NCBI GenBank assembly: GCA_030847615.1
Contig: JAUMIR010000001.1
Coordinates: 65,547,501 to 65,611,500, forward strand
DNA length: 64,000 nt
Reading direction: 5' to 3'
From: Gambelia wislizenii
Taxonomy: Eukaryota > Chordata > Lepidosauria > Squamata > Crotaphytidae
This document shows positions 21,990 to 33,027 of the stretch, in pieces. Both the position numbers and the translations under genes were made by a program. The notes below the pieces were generated by a model. The model saw only the letters and a program-made list of their open reading frames with translations, did no database searches and was not told the origin of the DNA. Numbering within the stretch: position 1 is the first letter of the stretch; each line of letters starts with the position of its first letter.

Positions 21990-22075
21990 TAAGAATGGAC
22001 CTTCATGGTAAGTACCAACCTCTCATTCTCTGGATGGCACAGTTGAGCGGTCCACATTCATGGGATTTACCCAAG
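21990..22075 (-). repeat. Internal complementary region of DIRS copy 3
   Basis: The first part (taccaacctctcattct, to 22028) is an imperfect inverse of the left terminus 21732-21771, with the last 13 bases exact. The second part (ggatggcacagttgagc and cacattcatggg, 22031-22062) parallels the inverse of the right terminus 29335-29381. This is the same layout as in copy 2. Confidence 0.75.
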
Positions 22076-22496
22076 CCCTCAACCTCTAGGGTGGGTATGG
22101 TGGACTTCAATCTACTGAACTGACTGCAGCACAGTTTGCCCAAAGGCTGCCAATGGTGATCTATATTTATCAATTTTATAGTGCCTCACAAATAGAGATG
22201 GCTCCTTCCATCCTGCTGCATTGCATAGATCATCCAGAGATGATGTTGCAACATATGCTGTACTCATTGCCATCGAGCAAGTTTAATGTGGCCTTACATC
22301 TTTTGGTCTTGGCACCTGTGCAAAATCATAGCAGAAGAAAATGCACTCTTTAAATCCAGCATGCAATCATCACCTTTGTTTCTGAGTGTCTTTGGGTAGC
22401 ATGAAATGAATAGTGCCTCTGTGTGTCTGACGTGACTTGTTCTTTTAATATATGCCTTTACCACATTCCTCACATCTAAAGTATGTCACTTTTTCT

Positions 22497-22694
22497 CTAG
22501 AGGATGCTTTGGCTTAGGGCAAAAAATTGAAACACTGAGCAAGAGTGTTGGCACCCTGTTCTCCTGCTGCATTTGGGCTGAAAAGTTAGATCTACTGTAA
22601 GTATCAAACTGTTTCCCTCAAAACTACATAAATTTGGATTTATTGAAAACACTGCCAGTTCTGACACCCATCTTGCAGAGGTTATTGCCAACAA
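22497..22694 (-). pseudogene. DIRS copy 3 tyrosine recombinase remnant
   Basis: LAITSARWVSELAVFSINPN followed by a degenerate stretch. It matches the first catalytic-Arg region of DIRS recombinases (copy 2: VAITSARRAGELCALRSDP). The catalytic Arg after SAR has become Trp here. The HxxR and Tyr parts are not recognisable. Confidence 0.75.
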
Positions 22695-22818
22695 AAAAAC
22701 TACTGTACCTTAGAAGTGAATAATCTTAAATATGTTCCTCCATTGGGTCAAATGGTGCCCTTGTGAGCACATTTAATAATAAATTCAGGGCCCATGATGG
22801 GAACCTATGGGCTAGCAA

Positions 22819-23042
22819 GGGCTGCTGCCATGCTGCAGAAATAATGCAGGTTGATACCACCTTAACTGCCATGGCTCAATTCTATGGAATTCTGGGATTT
22901 TGTGTGTGAGAGAGATATTTAGCCTTCTCTATCAGAGAGCTCTGGTGCCACAACAAACTACAAATCCCAGGATTCCATAGGTTGGAGCTATGATAATTAA
23001 AGCAGTGTCAAAGTGCATTATTTCTGCAGTGTGGTAGCAGCC
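22819..23042. mobile_element. Palindromic MITE (ggctgctgcca family), full length
   Basis: 224 bp with imperfect inverted arms: ggctgctgccatgctgcaga aataatgcagg at the left and the inverse ttatttctgcagtgtggtag cagcc at the right, with internal tacaaatcccaggattccat. It interrupts DIRS copy 3. Other members here: 17008, 33028, 36583, 63953. Probably a non-autonomous hAT-like element; the superfamily is inferred. Confidence 0.75.
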
Positions 23043-23250
23043 AAAGCAGCCTCTTAAAAACATGTGGGTGACCTGACATTTCTCCTACTGGTTTTATTAT
23101 TGAACCTAAAGCCCCCACTTGTCTCTTCAAACTTTTTGTAATTCCATCTTGAAGAAATTCTAACCCATGGCTAACCTGAATCCATTCTAACTCTCTTGTG
23201 TGATTTCAACACCAATTTCTAAATGCCTTTCATGTCAAGTGATATATTCT

Positions 23251-23673
23251 TTATGTTGAGTTTTCCCTGGATGCTAACATTGTATCCAGAACTAAATCTG
23301 AATATCTATCTTGAGTCAAAATCAGCTTTTCAATGTCCACGTGGTCAACTTCAGCCAACTCAAGTTGGGATATTGTACTGGACTCTGTAGTAATAACTCT
23401 GGTCTGTCTGGCAGACAGCATGGCTTCCTGGTGGACATCTGGATCAGTAATGGGAACTGCAGATGTTGCAGCCAATGTGGTGCAATTAGTACTTCCACTT
23501 GTATCCTCACCAGAACTCTCTGAATTATCAGCACAGGTGGAGATACACATAGGAGATTTGGGGGCTTGTTGCATTGCACCTTTGTTTCCAACTAATGAAA
23601 AATATCTGTTTAACTTGCAATTCTCTGCAGAAGTGAACCAATCTACTTGGAAAGGGCATAAAACCTTATGCAT
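23251..23673 (-). pseudogene. DIRS copy 3 RNase H-recombinase spacer remnant
   Basis: The minus-strand translation includes FQVDWFTSAENCKLNRYFSL, matching the QVDLFATPxNxKLxRF stretch that follows RNase H in DIRS elements (copy 2: GSPQVDLFATP). The rest, Ser/Thr-rich, is not recognisable. Confidence 0.65.
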
Positions 23674-24582
23674 CTAGAGAAATACCTCTTGGTTCGAAGC
23701 CGATTCTCCCAGAAATATTTTATGCTCACTTAAGTAGTCTGCCAGTATGTTCAATGAACCTTTCAAATACACCACTGTTAGTGACATTGTTGTTTTCTCT
23801 GCCCACTAGAAAATTTTGTTAGACTCTTTGTTCAATGGTATTGATTGCAAACCCACTTGCTGGGTGATGTATAATTTTAGTCATGTTGTCTGTGTGAATC
23901 TGTACATTCTGTCCCTGTATCCTCCTTGAGATCCCTAGCAGTGTCAACCTCACTGCTTTCCGTTCTAGAAAATTTATGTTGTGATTCTGATCTTTCTTTG
24001 ATCATTTACCTTGTAACAAAGGATCCTTGCAGTGAGTTCCACAGCCAGAGATTTGCATCTGTCTTCACAACTACAGTACTTTCTTTTTTCCATGAATGGC
24101 ATTCCTCTGTTCAAGTGTTTGTCTTGAATCCCACATCTTAATTTCTGTTTTAGTTCTTGTGGAATATTTATTCTGAAATATCTTTTCTGACCTATTGCTA
24201 ACTGATATGGAGTCAGTAATTGTACTTTCCTGGTGTGGAATCTTGCCCAGGGAACAAGTTTAATTGTTGAAACTGGGGAGATTATCAGATGCAGCAAATG
24301 TGCCATGATAATGATACCAAAGGAAATCAAAAGGCCACGAATATCAGACAACATCCCCCTTTTTCGTTCTGCTGGCATGGCGTTTCTTTTAATTGATGGG
24401 CCAAATTGTCAATAGATTCCCCTGTTCCATTTTGGTGCTGGCACTGCCGGTGTCTGAAACCTTGTGCCATTGTCCCCAGTGAATACAGCGTCAATGGGTG
24501 GTCCTGCCGAAACACTACCACGTAAGATCGTGAAAACCAGGTAGGCTACACTTTTTTTATGAACCTCCCCAGGTTACTTGTA

Positions 24583-24811
24583 CAGTTGTCCCTCTGTATC
24601 CACAGATTTGGTATCCACAGATTTAAGGGTTCGTGGCTTGAAAATATTCTTTAAAAAATAATAATCCAAAAAGCAAACCTTGATTTTGCCACCTTATATA
24701 AGAGACACCTTTTTGCTATGCCATTGCATATGATGGGATTTGAGTATTCACGGATTTTGGTATCCATGGGGGTCCTGGAACCAAACCCCAGCGAATGTGA
24801 AGGGACAACTG
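24583..24811. mobile_element. Tigger-like MITE with TA target duplication
   Basis: 229 bp flanked by TA on both sides. It begins cagttgtccctctgtatcca and ends gaagggacaactg. The interior has tatccatgggggtcctggaa ccaaacccc, typical of Tigger/MER2-like Tc1-mariner termini. It has no coding capacity. Confidence 0.8.
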
Positions 24812-24877
24812 TATTTCCTTTTATTATGCTGGAAGGTACTTGATAAAGGATAGATAAGTGCTTATTTAAGTAGAACA

Positions 24878-24911
24878 TGGATGGATGGATGGATGGATGG
24901 ATGGATGGATA
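24878..24911. repeat. (atgg)n microsatellite
   Basis: About eight tandem copies of the tetranucleotide atgg. Confidence 0.9.
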
Positions 24912-25539
24912 AGTGTTTTGGCATTATAAATAACTTAAGTGTTAACTTTAATTTCCATGACTTGGATTTTGTATTCTTGCTATATATAAATGCTGATCAT
25001 TCTAGGCATGTAAGCACTGAAGCAATGCCTCTGGAGTCAACTCATATTGAATATTATTAGTATTTACTGTTTATTTTTTAGGTTCATTATGACTTTGGGT
25101 TGAGAAATATTCTTTCAGTGTTGAGGACTCTTGGATCTCAGAGATTTATTCATGCCTGGACTGTCTGTCAACACTACTCAAGGTAGATCTGATAATTTTG
25201 GTTATTGTGCCGGGACAGGGATGGGTTTTTTGTTTTGTTTTGTTTTGTTTTTGTAGTGGGACAGGAATGTTTGTGTGTTCCTGTCTGATAATCTCCTAGG
25301 ACTCTTAAAATTCTGGCTAGCTACATCAGATCTGCAGCTCTCAATAACAGTAATTTCCTGACTTCTTATTTTATCTTTGCTTTTTGCTCACAAGAAAGAT
25401 AAAGACAACCACTTACTGTGTTTATCTCCACTCCTAAATGGGTTAGAGTCATAAATGGCTCAAGGTGTCTCTTTTTGAAATTTATCAGAAAACTGTATTT
25501 CTCTAAAATGTCTACTGTCTACATCCCATTTGGCCTTGT

Positions 25540-26201
25540 TTCTGCTCTCTGCTTTCAGTAACACATCATCTAGATCAGGATAAAGTCAAATTCCCATTTG
25601 TCTCAAATGCACAATCAGTGGAATTAACACTTCTATGAAAACTCTTGGAGCAGAGGCAAGACCAAAAGGGAGAATCCTGAACTGATAAGATTAGTAACAG
25701 TAATAAAATTTTAAATACCTTCTGTATATTGCATATTGCAATATGAAAACATGCTTCCTTCAAATCTATTGAGACCATCCAATCATTCTCCTGTAAGTTG
25801 GCCTTGATTATCTGAAGCATCCCTATTTTGGACTTCTGGTAGCATATGTACCCATTCAGATATTTTAGATCTAAAACAGGCCTATCAGAACCATTGGATT
25901 TTGGCACCATAAAGAAAACTGAACATATACCTCTGAATTCCTCTGATTCAGGAACTTTCTCTTTAGCCCCAATTTTCAGGAGGCATTTGATTTCCTTCTG
26001 AACTATATCCTGTTTGAAATGAATTCTTGATATTGGTGTTAGAAGGTTTCTATTTTTTGGTTTCCTTAGAAAATATAATCTTGTAATCTGAGTGACTACT
26101 TGGTTCACCCACTGATCTGGTGTTACTGCTGCCCATAACCATATGAAAAACATCAATGTTCCTCCCACTGGAACCACTTTGTCAATATTGTTGATGACCA
26201 C
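25540..26201 (-). pseudogene. DIRS copy 3 reverse transcriptase remnant
   Basis: Motifs readable on the minus strand: GICSVFFMVPKSNGSDRPVL, DLKYLNGYICYQ, NDWMVSIDLKEACFHIAI and, after a frame change, DLDDVLLKAESRN near 25560, corresponding to the catalytic YLDD with Tyr changed to Asp. Several frame changes are present. The segment downstream is cut by the TIR element at 24277-25296. Confidence 0.82.
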
Positions 26202-26491
26202 TCCTTACTGGGTGACCTCCTCCTCTGTTTGTTTGTTGATAGACTTGTCTTCCATATTGACATCTAAACCTATTCCACTGAGATCTTCCATTCTTGAACT
26301 CTGTCTACCCATACCTCTTCCTCCTCGAAAGTAAGAGTAGTTACTTGTAAAAAAAAAAAAAAATCTGGGTTTTTTGTGCTGTGGAGATTAGTTGTTTTTT
26401 TCAATCTTTGTCCTCTATTAATATTTTTTTCTAGAGCTTTAGTACCTTAAAAAACCTACCCTTTGAATGGTAGATAAGATAGATTAGTTCT

Positions 26492-28218
26492 TCATTTGGA
26501 ATTTGTCTCCCAGTGGTACAACCATAAGGGCCTTTGAGCTACTGTACTAGCTGTAATGCTTCTTCCTGCAAATGCTACGGCGTGATGTCCTGCACCTGCT
26601 ATATACTTTAACACCTTCTGAAACCTCCCTAATGCGTTGTGTAAAGTAAGCATACTAAAACCTTGGGTGTCAAATATATCTTGTATCCAAAGCATTGCAG
26701 TCCTTGCAAATATAGGAGTTGCTCTGGATGCTCTGATAGCTAGCACTGTTGCTTTATGAATCTTTTTTAGCGCTGCATCCACACTGTTCATCTACCCCTT
26801 TCAAAACCTTGTTTCCCTCTTAGGAACAATCACAGCTGAAATCAAAGCTGCAATAGGATTGTCCTCTTAGTTCACATGGTGGAAATTCATCACACACTTT
26901 TTGTATAGGTATAACTTCTTGTCTGTATCCTAATAGGTTTTTGTAAAAACTTAGTGGTGCTTCCTACTCTAAATCCACTAATTCTCTGAACATATCTGGT
27001 AATGGCATTTCTATCTCTTTTGGAGAAGGCTTCTTTAAAACTGATGCTACTCTGAAATACTTGTTTTCTTCCTCATCTCCCAATGCTGCTACATTTTGAT
27101 CTAGGATTAAAATTTGTAAGAATCTTTTAAAAATATTCTTAAAATCACTAATCTTGAATAATTTGTTGGGAACTTTTTCTTTTTCTGACACATTTCCAGA
27201 AGAATCATAATCATCAGTCACTTGCTGCACAGTTCTACTTCCTCCTCTCCTATGTCTTCTCCCAACTCTGTTTCTGAATCAGAATATCATTTTTCCAAAT
27301 GTCTAGATTTCTCATTGCTTTGCTTCCCTCTACTTCGTTCCTCACAATTCTCTACTCTGGTCCTTAACTATTCATCTCCTTATGTGTCATGAATTTCCCT
27401 TTCTGCAGCCCCTGTTGTGATGGAACTGCTTTCTCTGTTTTCTTACTTCCATTTCCCATTAAATTCATTAATCTTTGGAAATCATCTGTATTTGAATTAA
27501 TTAAATTAGATAATTAATTAGGAGACCAATTCATTCTTAGCAACTCTTTCCTTAGAAATAAATTCATTAAATTAATCTGATTTAACGGTTTCATTAAATA
27601 TGACTCCACTGAATTCATTACACTACTGCCTGAAGCACTCCCTAAATCAATTGCTAGTATTTCATTTGACTTTTTAAATAAGGAGTTGATTTCTTCGTTT
27701 ACTGCCTTCCTAACCCTCTGTACATCACCTGAACCATGCTGCTGTTCTGGCAATATAATTGAAGTTTGCTGCTGTTTATGCAATTTGGAGGTCTTTGCCC
27801 CCTGCACATTCACTAACATTACTTTTAATAGTGCTGTGACTGAAGGCTGCATCTCCTGGCTGCTTGGATATTCTGTTTCTCCTTCCTTATGCTGCTGAGG
27901 CTCGTTCTCACTTACAGAGATGCCAATCACCTTCCGCAGTTGTGTAGCTGCTTGTTTTGCCTGTTCTATCTGCTTTTTGGCTATACACATCTCAACTCCA
28001 CTCCCTGCACTGGAACTCACAAATCCAACATGGTGGCTTGAAGTAATGCTGTGAGTTTTCTCTGTTGTTTCACTTTGTGAAACTGGCTCTAAACCCTGCA
28101 GTAACTCTAATTTCTTACTTTTCATTGGCAATGTATGTTTCTTCATGTTTTTATGTGACTTAGTGTCCTGAGCCCACTCCTTCCTGTCTGATTCCTTTTG
28201 TTTTAATAGAGGCAACAC
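26492..28218 (-). pseudogene. DIRS copy 3 Gag-like remnant
   Basis: Three open pieces (28218-27514, 27230-26964, 26791-26492). The last includes ALGRFQKVLKYIAGAGHHAV, FAGRSITASTVAQRPLWLYH and W, typical of the DIRS Gag C-terminal region (ASTxARxxLWLRxW). The middle piece has an acidic VSEKEKVPNKLFKISDF stretch. The first is Gln/Ser/Lys-rich with no recognisable fold. Stops separate the pieces. Confidence 0.6.
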
Positions 28219-28911
28219 TGCAAGCCCCTATTCTCACTCATAGTAATAAATATTCCTTTTAATGCTGTGTTAATATGCGTTTCAGAAACTTGCTGGACAG
28301 TGGTCATCTAAAAGTGGCTGCTTTCATGACTGTCTCAACCCTGTATCTGATGAATTACAGTGCTAGGATTGGTCTCTTTTGCTCCTGCTCCTGCCATATT
28401 CATTGGTTTCCCTGTGGCTTTGATGCAGAATGTGCATAGCAGTTTGTGTAGGGGTGAAATGATATACTGTATGTTTAACTGTCTGGATTTTGCTTGGGAG
28501 GCATCTGCAATTAATGGTTTTAGTTTCAAGGTTAGAGACACTGGGAAGATGTTAACTTTCTGTTTAAGGAATGACTATGTCAGTGGATGATGAACAACAA
28601 ATAGTTATGCAGACTGCCAGATTTTGTTGATTGTAAAATGCTTTAAACTTAGAGTGTATCTGTTAGGATCTCAGTTTCAACAATGACTTTGTATTGTATG
28701 CTCCCTGGATTTCTGTTAAACTGTGAAGCTTGTGCTCTATGAGTTTGGGAATGCTAATATCTGAGACACAGTCAGAAGGATGGACTCAGCAGCTATTTCT
28801 TGCAAGGTTTGCTTCTTTCTTTTTTCAGAAAGTAAAATCACTTCGTTTTTCTGTCTGTTTTTCTGTTGCCTTTCTCTTTTTTCTGAATTCTCTGCATGGT
28901 AATTGTCTCTA

Positions 28912-29194
28912 AGGAGATTTTCACACGGCAAAAATATCCCCCGGAGAAAACGGGACAGAAATATTTCTGTCCGGGAAGCAGCGCCGCGGTTCGCACACCC
29001 ACTTCCCTCTCCCGATATGTCGTCATCCTCACACTGGGTTTTTTCTTCCCTCTTCTGTAATATTTTATTAACGGCAAACTCCCGTTAGTATCGAGAGAGG
29101 GAAGTGGGTGTGCGAACTCCGGCGCTGCTTCCGGGACAGAAATATTTCTGTCCCGATTTCTTCGGGGGATATTTTTGCCGTGTGAAAATCTCCT
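28912..29194. mobile_element. Long-palindrome MITE with well-conserved arms
   Basis: 283 bp. Each arm is about 108 bp: aggagattttcacacggcaa aaatatccccc..gggacagaaatatttctgtc..gttcgcacacccacttccct at the left and its inverse at the right with only a handful of mismatches. The centre (about 29020-29090) is unpaired. It lies inside the 5' region of DIRS copy 3. I see no clear target duplication and no known family name. Confidence 0.85.
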
Positions 29195-29394
29195 ATATCT
29201 CTTAATGTGTGTGAGTGAAGGGAAAAAAAACAATCCAGCTAGCAAGGGAGAAAAATAAAGACCTGATAGTGAAAGAAGTGGAATTAACAGTCAAAACAGA
29301 AAAATAATTTGAGCACCTGAGTCCAAGGCTGGCACACTGGGAGTAACCCATGAGTGTGAATTGCTCCTCTGTGCCATTCAGATAATGTAACTAC

Positions 29395-29623
29395 AAAAGG
29401 AAACCATATGCTCTTAATTATGTGAATGTCTTCTGTACTTTTAACCATTGTATGTTTTAATTTTTGTCTTTTTAATTTATCTATTTTAAATTGTTGTATG
29501 TTTTTAATCTTCTATAATTTAATATTATTTTAAGGGGTGGGTGGGTTAGGGTACTGGGACTATGGAATTTTTATATTGTAAGCCGCCCCGATTGCGTTGC
29601 AGAGGGGCGGGATAGAAATAAAA

Positions 29624-29659
<36 letters not shown>

Positions 29660-29660
29660 C
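29395..29660 (+). mobile_element. LINE/SINE 3' tail ending in (att)n
   Basis: Contains ttgtaagccgccccgattgc and ggcgggatagaaataaaatt, then (att)n at 29625-29660. This is the common squamate L2-like 3' end. No coding part remains. Confidence 0.6.
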
Positions 29661-29789
29661 TTCTTATAAATAGGAGTATCCCCTACATTCTGAACAATCC
29701 ACAAATGAGCAATTAGAGTCAATGTTACTATGATAAGATTACCATTGAACTATAGCTTGAAGCCAAAGATCTCCACTGGTGAACAAATT

Positions 29790-30640
29790 TCAAGAAGGTA
29801 GCACTGTTAGTCTGTTGTATGAAAGGCAACAAGAAGTTTTATTTGAAACAAGCTTTCATGCACGCCAGCTCACTAGAGCTTCATACATGCATTATTCGAA
29901 CATGCAACTGGATCCATTTTTGTGCAGCAGGAAAACGAAGTGTGTGGCAGGAAATAGGCTTTTGTGCAGTTGGCAATAAGGGCTTGATGCAGGAAAAAGA
30001 TTATTTCTTAAAACAAATCGATGAGGAAAAGTTTTCAAAATTGAAAAAAATGAAAATGATAGCCCAGTGGTTAAACTCCTATTACCTTTCAGCCTGTATA
30101 ATCTTGTATCAATAATATATTAATGGTAGCAACTACTTGACTGCCCCACTTTGATCAAGGACGATGCATGAGGATTTGTGTAGCTGTTTTGGACCCAGCT
30201 ATGTTGCTGAAGGCCAACAGCATTCAACACTTGTTTTTGTACCATGGCTTCAGTTTACTGGCACTGAGATAGTAGTTTTTCATCACTTGATTTTGTAATT
30301 ACTTTCGCTATTACATAAGTTTTGTCCATTGTGGTTGGTTTCACAGTGCCATCACACCTCAGGGACATGCAATTTCAATCAACATCTCAGTAAGGCCGTC
30401 TTTATAACTTTCTATAATGTGCTACATGGACATGGAAAATAACACATGGTGCTGGGTAGATCAGGGAGAATCATCTCCTTGGTAACCGGCCTTCTGGCTT
30501 CTTGTGCAGTAGGGAAAAATGCTTAGAAAAAAGCCTGACCTCACACATCTGACGAAGTGAACTGGAGTCCATGATATTTTATTCTACTTATCAAATAAAA
30601 TGTATTAATCTTTATGTGCCACTAGACTCTACATTGCTGC
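29790..30640. mobile_element. Repeat remnant with inverted similar ends (possibly Penelope-related)
   Basis: 30545-30640 has ctgacgaagtgaactggagt ccatga..tcaaataaaatg..gtgccactagactct. The inverse of 29797-29880 carries a related sequence (gagctggcgtgcatgaaagc ttgtttcaaataaaac). The same motif in opposite orientation at both ends resembles Penelope terminal repeats. The interior is not recognisable. Confidence 0.35.
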
Positions 30641-30861
30641 ATAGGTGCTATGGAGAACTTTAATTACTTTTCTAGGATCATAATATATACCAAATCCCAG
30701 TCTCAAAAATTCCAGTCTATTATAGTCTATAAACTTACACTAATCAATTCAAAATGCAATAACTTCACTTTAGTGTAAGGATGACACTATATCTATATCA
30801 GAATGAGCATTAAAATCATAATGAGTTCTTACAAGTATAAGTTACACAGAAGATATATGTA

Positions 30862-31130
30862 CAGGTCACTCCCTGTATCCATGGGGGCTTGGTTCCCACA
30901 CTTACTGTAGGTAACGGAAACTATAGATAATAGCGAACCCTATTAAAATAAAGGACTTCCAGTACAAACATACCATAGAGTTGTGTTGGAGGATCTAGCA
31001 ATTCCTAGAGAGAACACCAATCTAGGCATTTTCTAGTGCAACTCTATGGTATGTGTTCCTATTTTTTCAGCTGTGGGTAACCGTGGATATTGGTTCTACA
31101 GATACAGGGGAGGGGGTGAGGAATGACCTC
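30862..31130. mobile_element. Tigger-like MITE with TA target duplication
   Basis: 269 bp between TA dinucleotides. It begins caggtcactccctgtatcca tgggggcttggttcc and ends with the imperfect inverse (ggttctacagatacaggg..gaatgacctc). The inner part contains a second inverted pair (accatagagttg and caactctatggt). Confidence 0.75.
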
Positions 31131-31742
31131 TATTCTTGTATACAGAGAATAAATAGAATGAAAAAAACATAGGAAGGTGAGTCTAGTAAATGCAAACAAT
31201 CAATAGTTTAAAAATCTGAATTTTAAGAATCATGTTTTTTCTTTACCTTGCCAGGGGTGAGGCAGAATAAAATTATGAGACATTTTTTCAGCTGTGATTT
31301 GGTAGTGGTGGGTTGGAAAGACAGGAGGTAAATGGAAGCAACTGTATCAACTAGAGTGAAGTAACTTATTAGGTTCCCCTCCCTCTTTTTTAAATACCCC
31401 TCCCCCATTTTTAAAGTTGACAGGTTTGCTATACTGGAGCAGCAGAATTGTGGAAATCGCTATTCTGCTGCCACCAAAGGTAATACTGCCTACTTTAAAA
31501 TGTGTTTTTAAAAGGAAGAGAGAAGCAAAGGTAATAAGCCCCTTGCTATAATTGCAATCCTCCTCCTCTCTCAGTGATTTTCCTTGGCTGCAAGCTCTCC
31601 CCTCTCCCCCTGCTACTTTCTAGAGACCCCTTAAGAATGGACTGCTACATGGTGTTGGGGTGGAATGGACTGGCATAGTGGAATGCACTGGCTGGGTAGA
31701 CCAATGGCTTCCATGTCATGAGTGAAGTTAACTGCCTCTTGA
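31131..31742. other. Intron sequence without recognisable feature
   Basis: Mixed A/T- and C/T-rich DNA; no exon or nameable repeat. Confidence 0.5.
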
Positions 31743-32040
31743 GAGATTATCAGACGCATCCAAAACGCTCAAAAGGAGCATGCGAGCATGACATTACTGT
31801 ACCGCAAACCAGTCCTGGTTTCAGATGTCATCGTTATTGTCATCATGTGCTCCTTCTGTGCTGCAGCCACAAATAAGGCGTTGGAGTTCCCATCAATTGA
31901 AAGTGATGCCTTATTCACAGCTACAGCAAAGAAGCAGCAAGCAATGATGATGACGGGATTTGAAAACAGGACTTGTTTGCAGTACAGTAATGTTGTCCTC
32001 ACATGCTCCTCTTGGGGGTTTTGCCATGTCTGATAATCTC
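31743..32040. mobile_element. Full-length palindromic MITE of the TTATCAGA family
   Basis: 298 bp, two arms of about 148 bp meeting near 31892 (tcaattga). Ends are gagattatcagac and gtctgataatctc. Because the arms are inverted copies, both strands carry similar short ORFs (for example TNKALEFPS on one strand and VNKASLSID on the other), which are not genes. TGAG occurs directly next to both ends. Confidence 0.8.
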
Positions 32041-32380
32041 CTGAGTCTTATTCCAGATTTTTAAGGATTTTATCTTCAAGTTGCTAAACTTTATCCCCAA
32101 AGCAGGTCCAGAATCTTGGATAGTTGTTTAAAAGTCTGGAATAAAATCTGCAGCAGATTCAATGTACTATGGACATGGAAACATTTTGCCGCTGATGGGA
32201 AGGGGAGAAGAATATCCTGGGAGAATGACAACCATTTCTGCATATGCCTGGATCTAGCTTCAGCATTATCAGCAGTATTTTGATGGATTTTGTCAGTAGT
32301 AACATAAACACATGAATATGCAGCACAGGCAATTGTCATGATGAGGTGACAAAAATGAGATAAAAATGTATTTTTCTCAC

Positions 32381-32511
32381 CTAGTTAAAGTTATCTGGAA
32401 TATTTTATATCCAGCGATAAAAGAGGCCAGCCTTGAAAGACTCTGCTTTCCAGAACCACCAACTCCTACAAGTAAAGCATTTCCACACGCTGTCCGAATT
32501 ATTCGTGAAAT
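32381..32511 (-). CDS. DNAH8: Dynein heavy chain exon 9: AAA4 P-loop
   Basis: The exon is 131 nt and opens [19 protein letters not shown], with the Walker A loop [19 protein letters not shown], then [12 protein letters not shown]4 binds nucleotide and modulates the motor cycle. The acceptor is atag and the donor gtgaga. Two bases (AG) of an Arg codon carry over to exon 10 across a 10.8-kb intron that holds DIRS copy 3. Confidence 0.93.
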
Positions 32512-33027
32512 CTATATTACATAAAAAAACAAGAACAAAATAGATGGTTCTTGTGCTTAGCCAGTTATACTAAATGAAATAATTGTCTAAATACTAATTT
32601 TGAAGATATTTCTGACTGGTTATTTAAAAAAAAAAAAGCAGTCCAAAGATCCATAATTTTGTCAGTCTCTGTTGATATTCCTCTTTTAAGGTGGTAAGGT
32701 ATCTTGTATGTAGCATCTGACTGCAGCAAAAATCTTCACATAAGAATTTTTAAAAATCCTCTTTTATAGTAGTAAGCTGAGGAATATACAGAAGCACTGA
32801 ATAGATTTTAGATTATTCAGGCTCTGTGTTAGGAGAGCTATAATCTATTATCAGTGCTTTTCAGGCTATCTGATGTGAGGGATCAGCATTTTTCCTTCTG
32901 ATCTTCCCAGGACTACAATTAGGTACAAATTCTTTCTTTATTTCTTTGTTTTTCATTTATTTATTTCTTTGCTGGAAATTCTATCATTGTTCCAGAGGCT
33001 GTCACTTTGAGTAGCACAGCTTTAACA

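Larger units (their letters stand above)
24277..25296. mobile_element. TTATCAGA-terminated DNA transposon inserted in DIRS copy 3
   Basis: 12-bp exact inverted ends: ggagattatcag (24277) and ctgataatctcc (25296). The first 300 bp are related to the element at 37011-37579; both have ttgtgccattg and a gtgaatacagc segment. A Tigger-like MITE (24583) and an (atgg)n tract (24878) lie inside. No transposase ORF is seen. Confidence 0.55.
21732..29381 (-). mobile_element. DIRS-type retrotransposon copy 3 (older, different subfamily)
   Basis: Minus-strand DIRS with the same architecture as copy 2 but with little nucleotide similarity to it. Left terminus agaatgagaggtt (21732) is inverted in an internal complementary region (21990-22075), which then matches the inverse of the right terminus near 29381. 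Protein remnants appear in order from the right: Gag (28218-26492), RT (26201-25540), RNase H end (23673-23251) and recombinase (22694-22497). Three TIR elements and a nested Tigger-like element interrupt it; without them it would be about 6.1 kb. Every coding part has stops. It fills most of the intron between dynein exons 9 and 10. Confidence 0.8.

Noticed and set aside
31769..32033. Two opposed ORFs of about 80 codons
   Set aside because: They are mirror products of a palindromic MITE.
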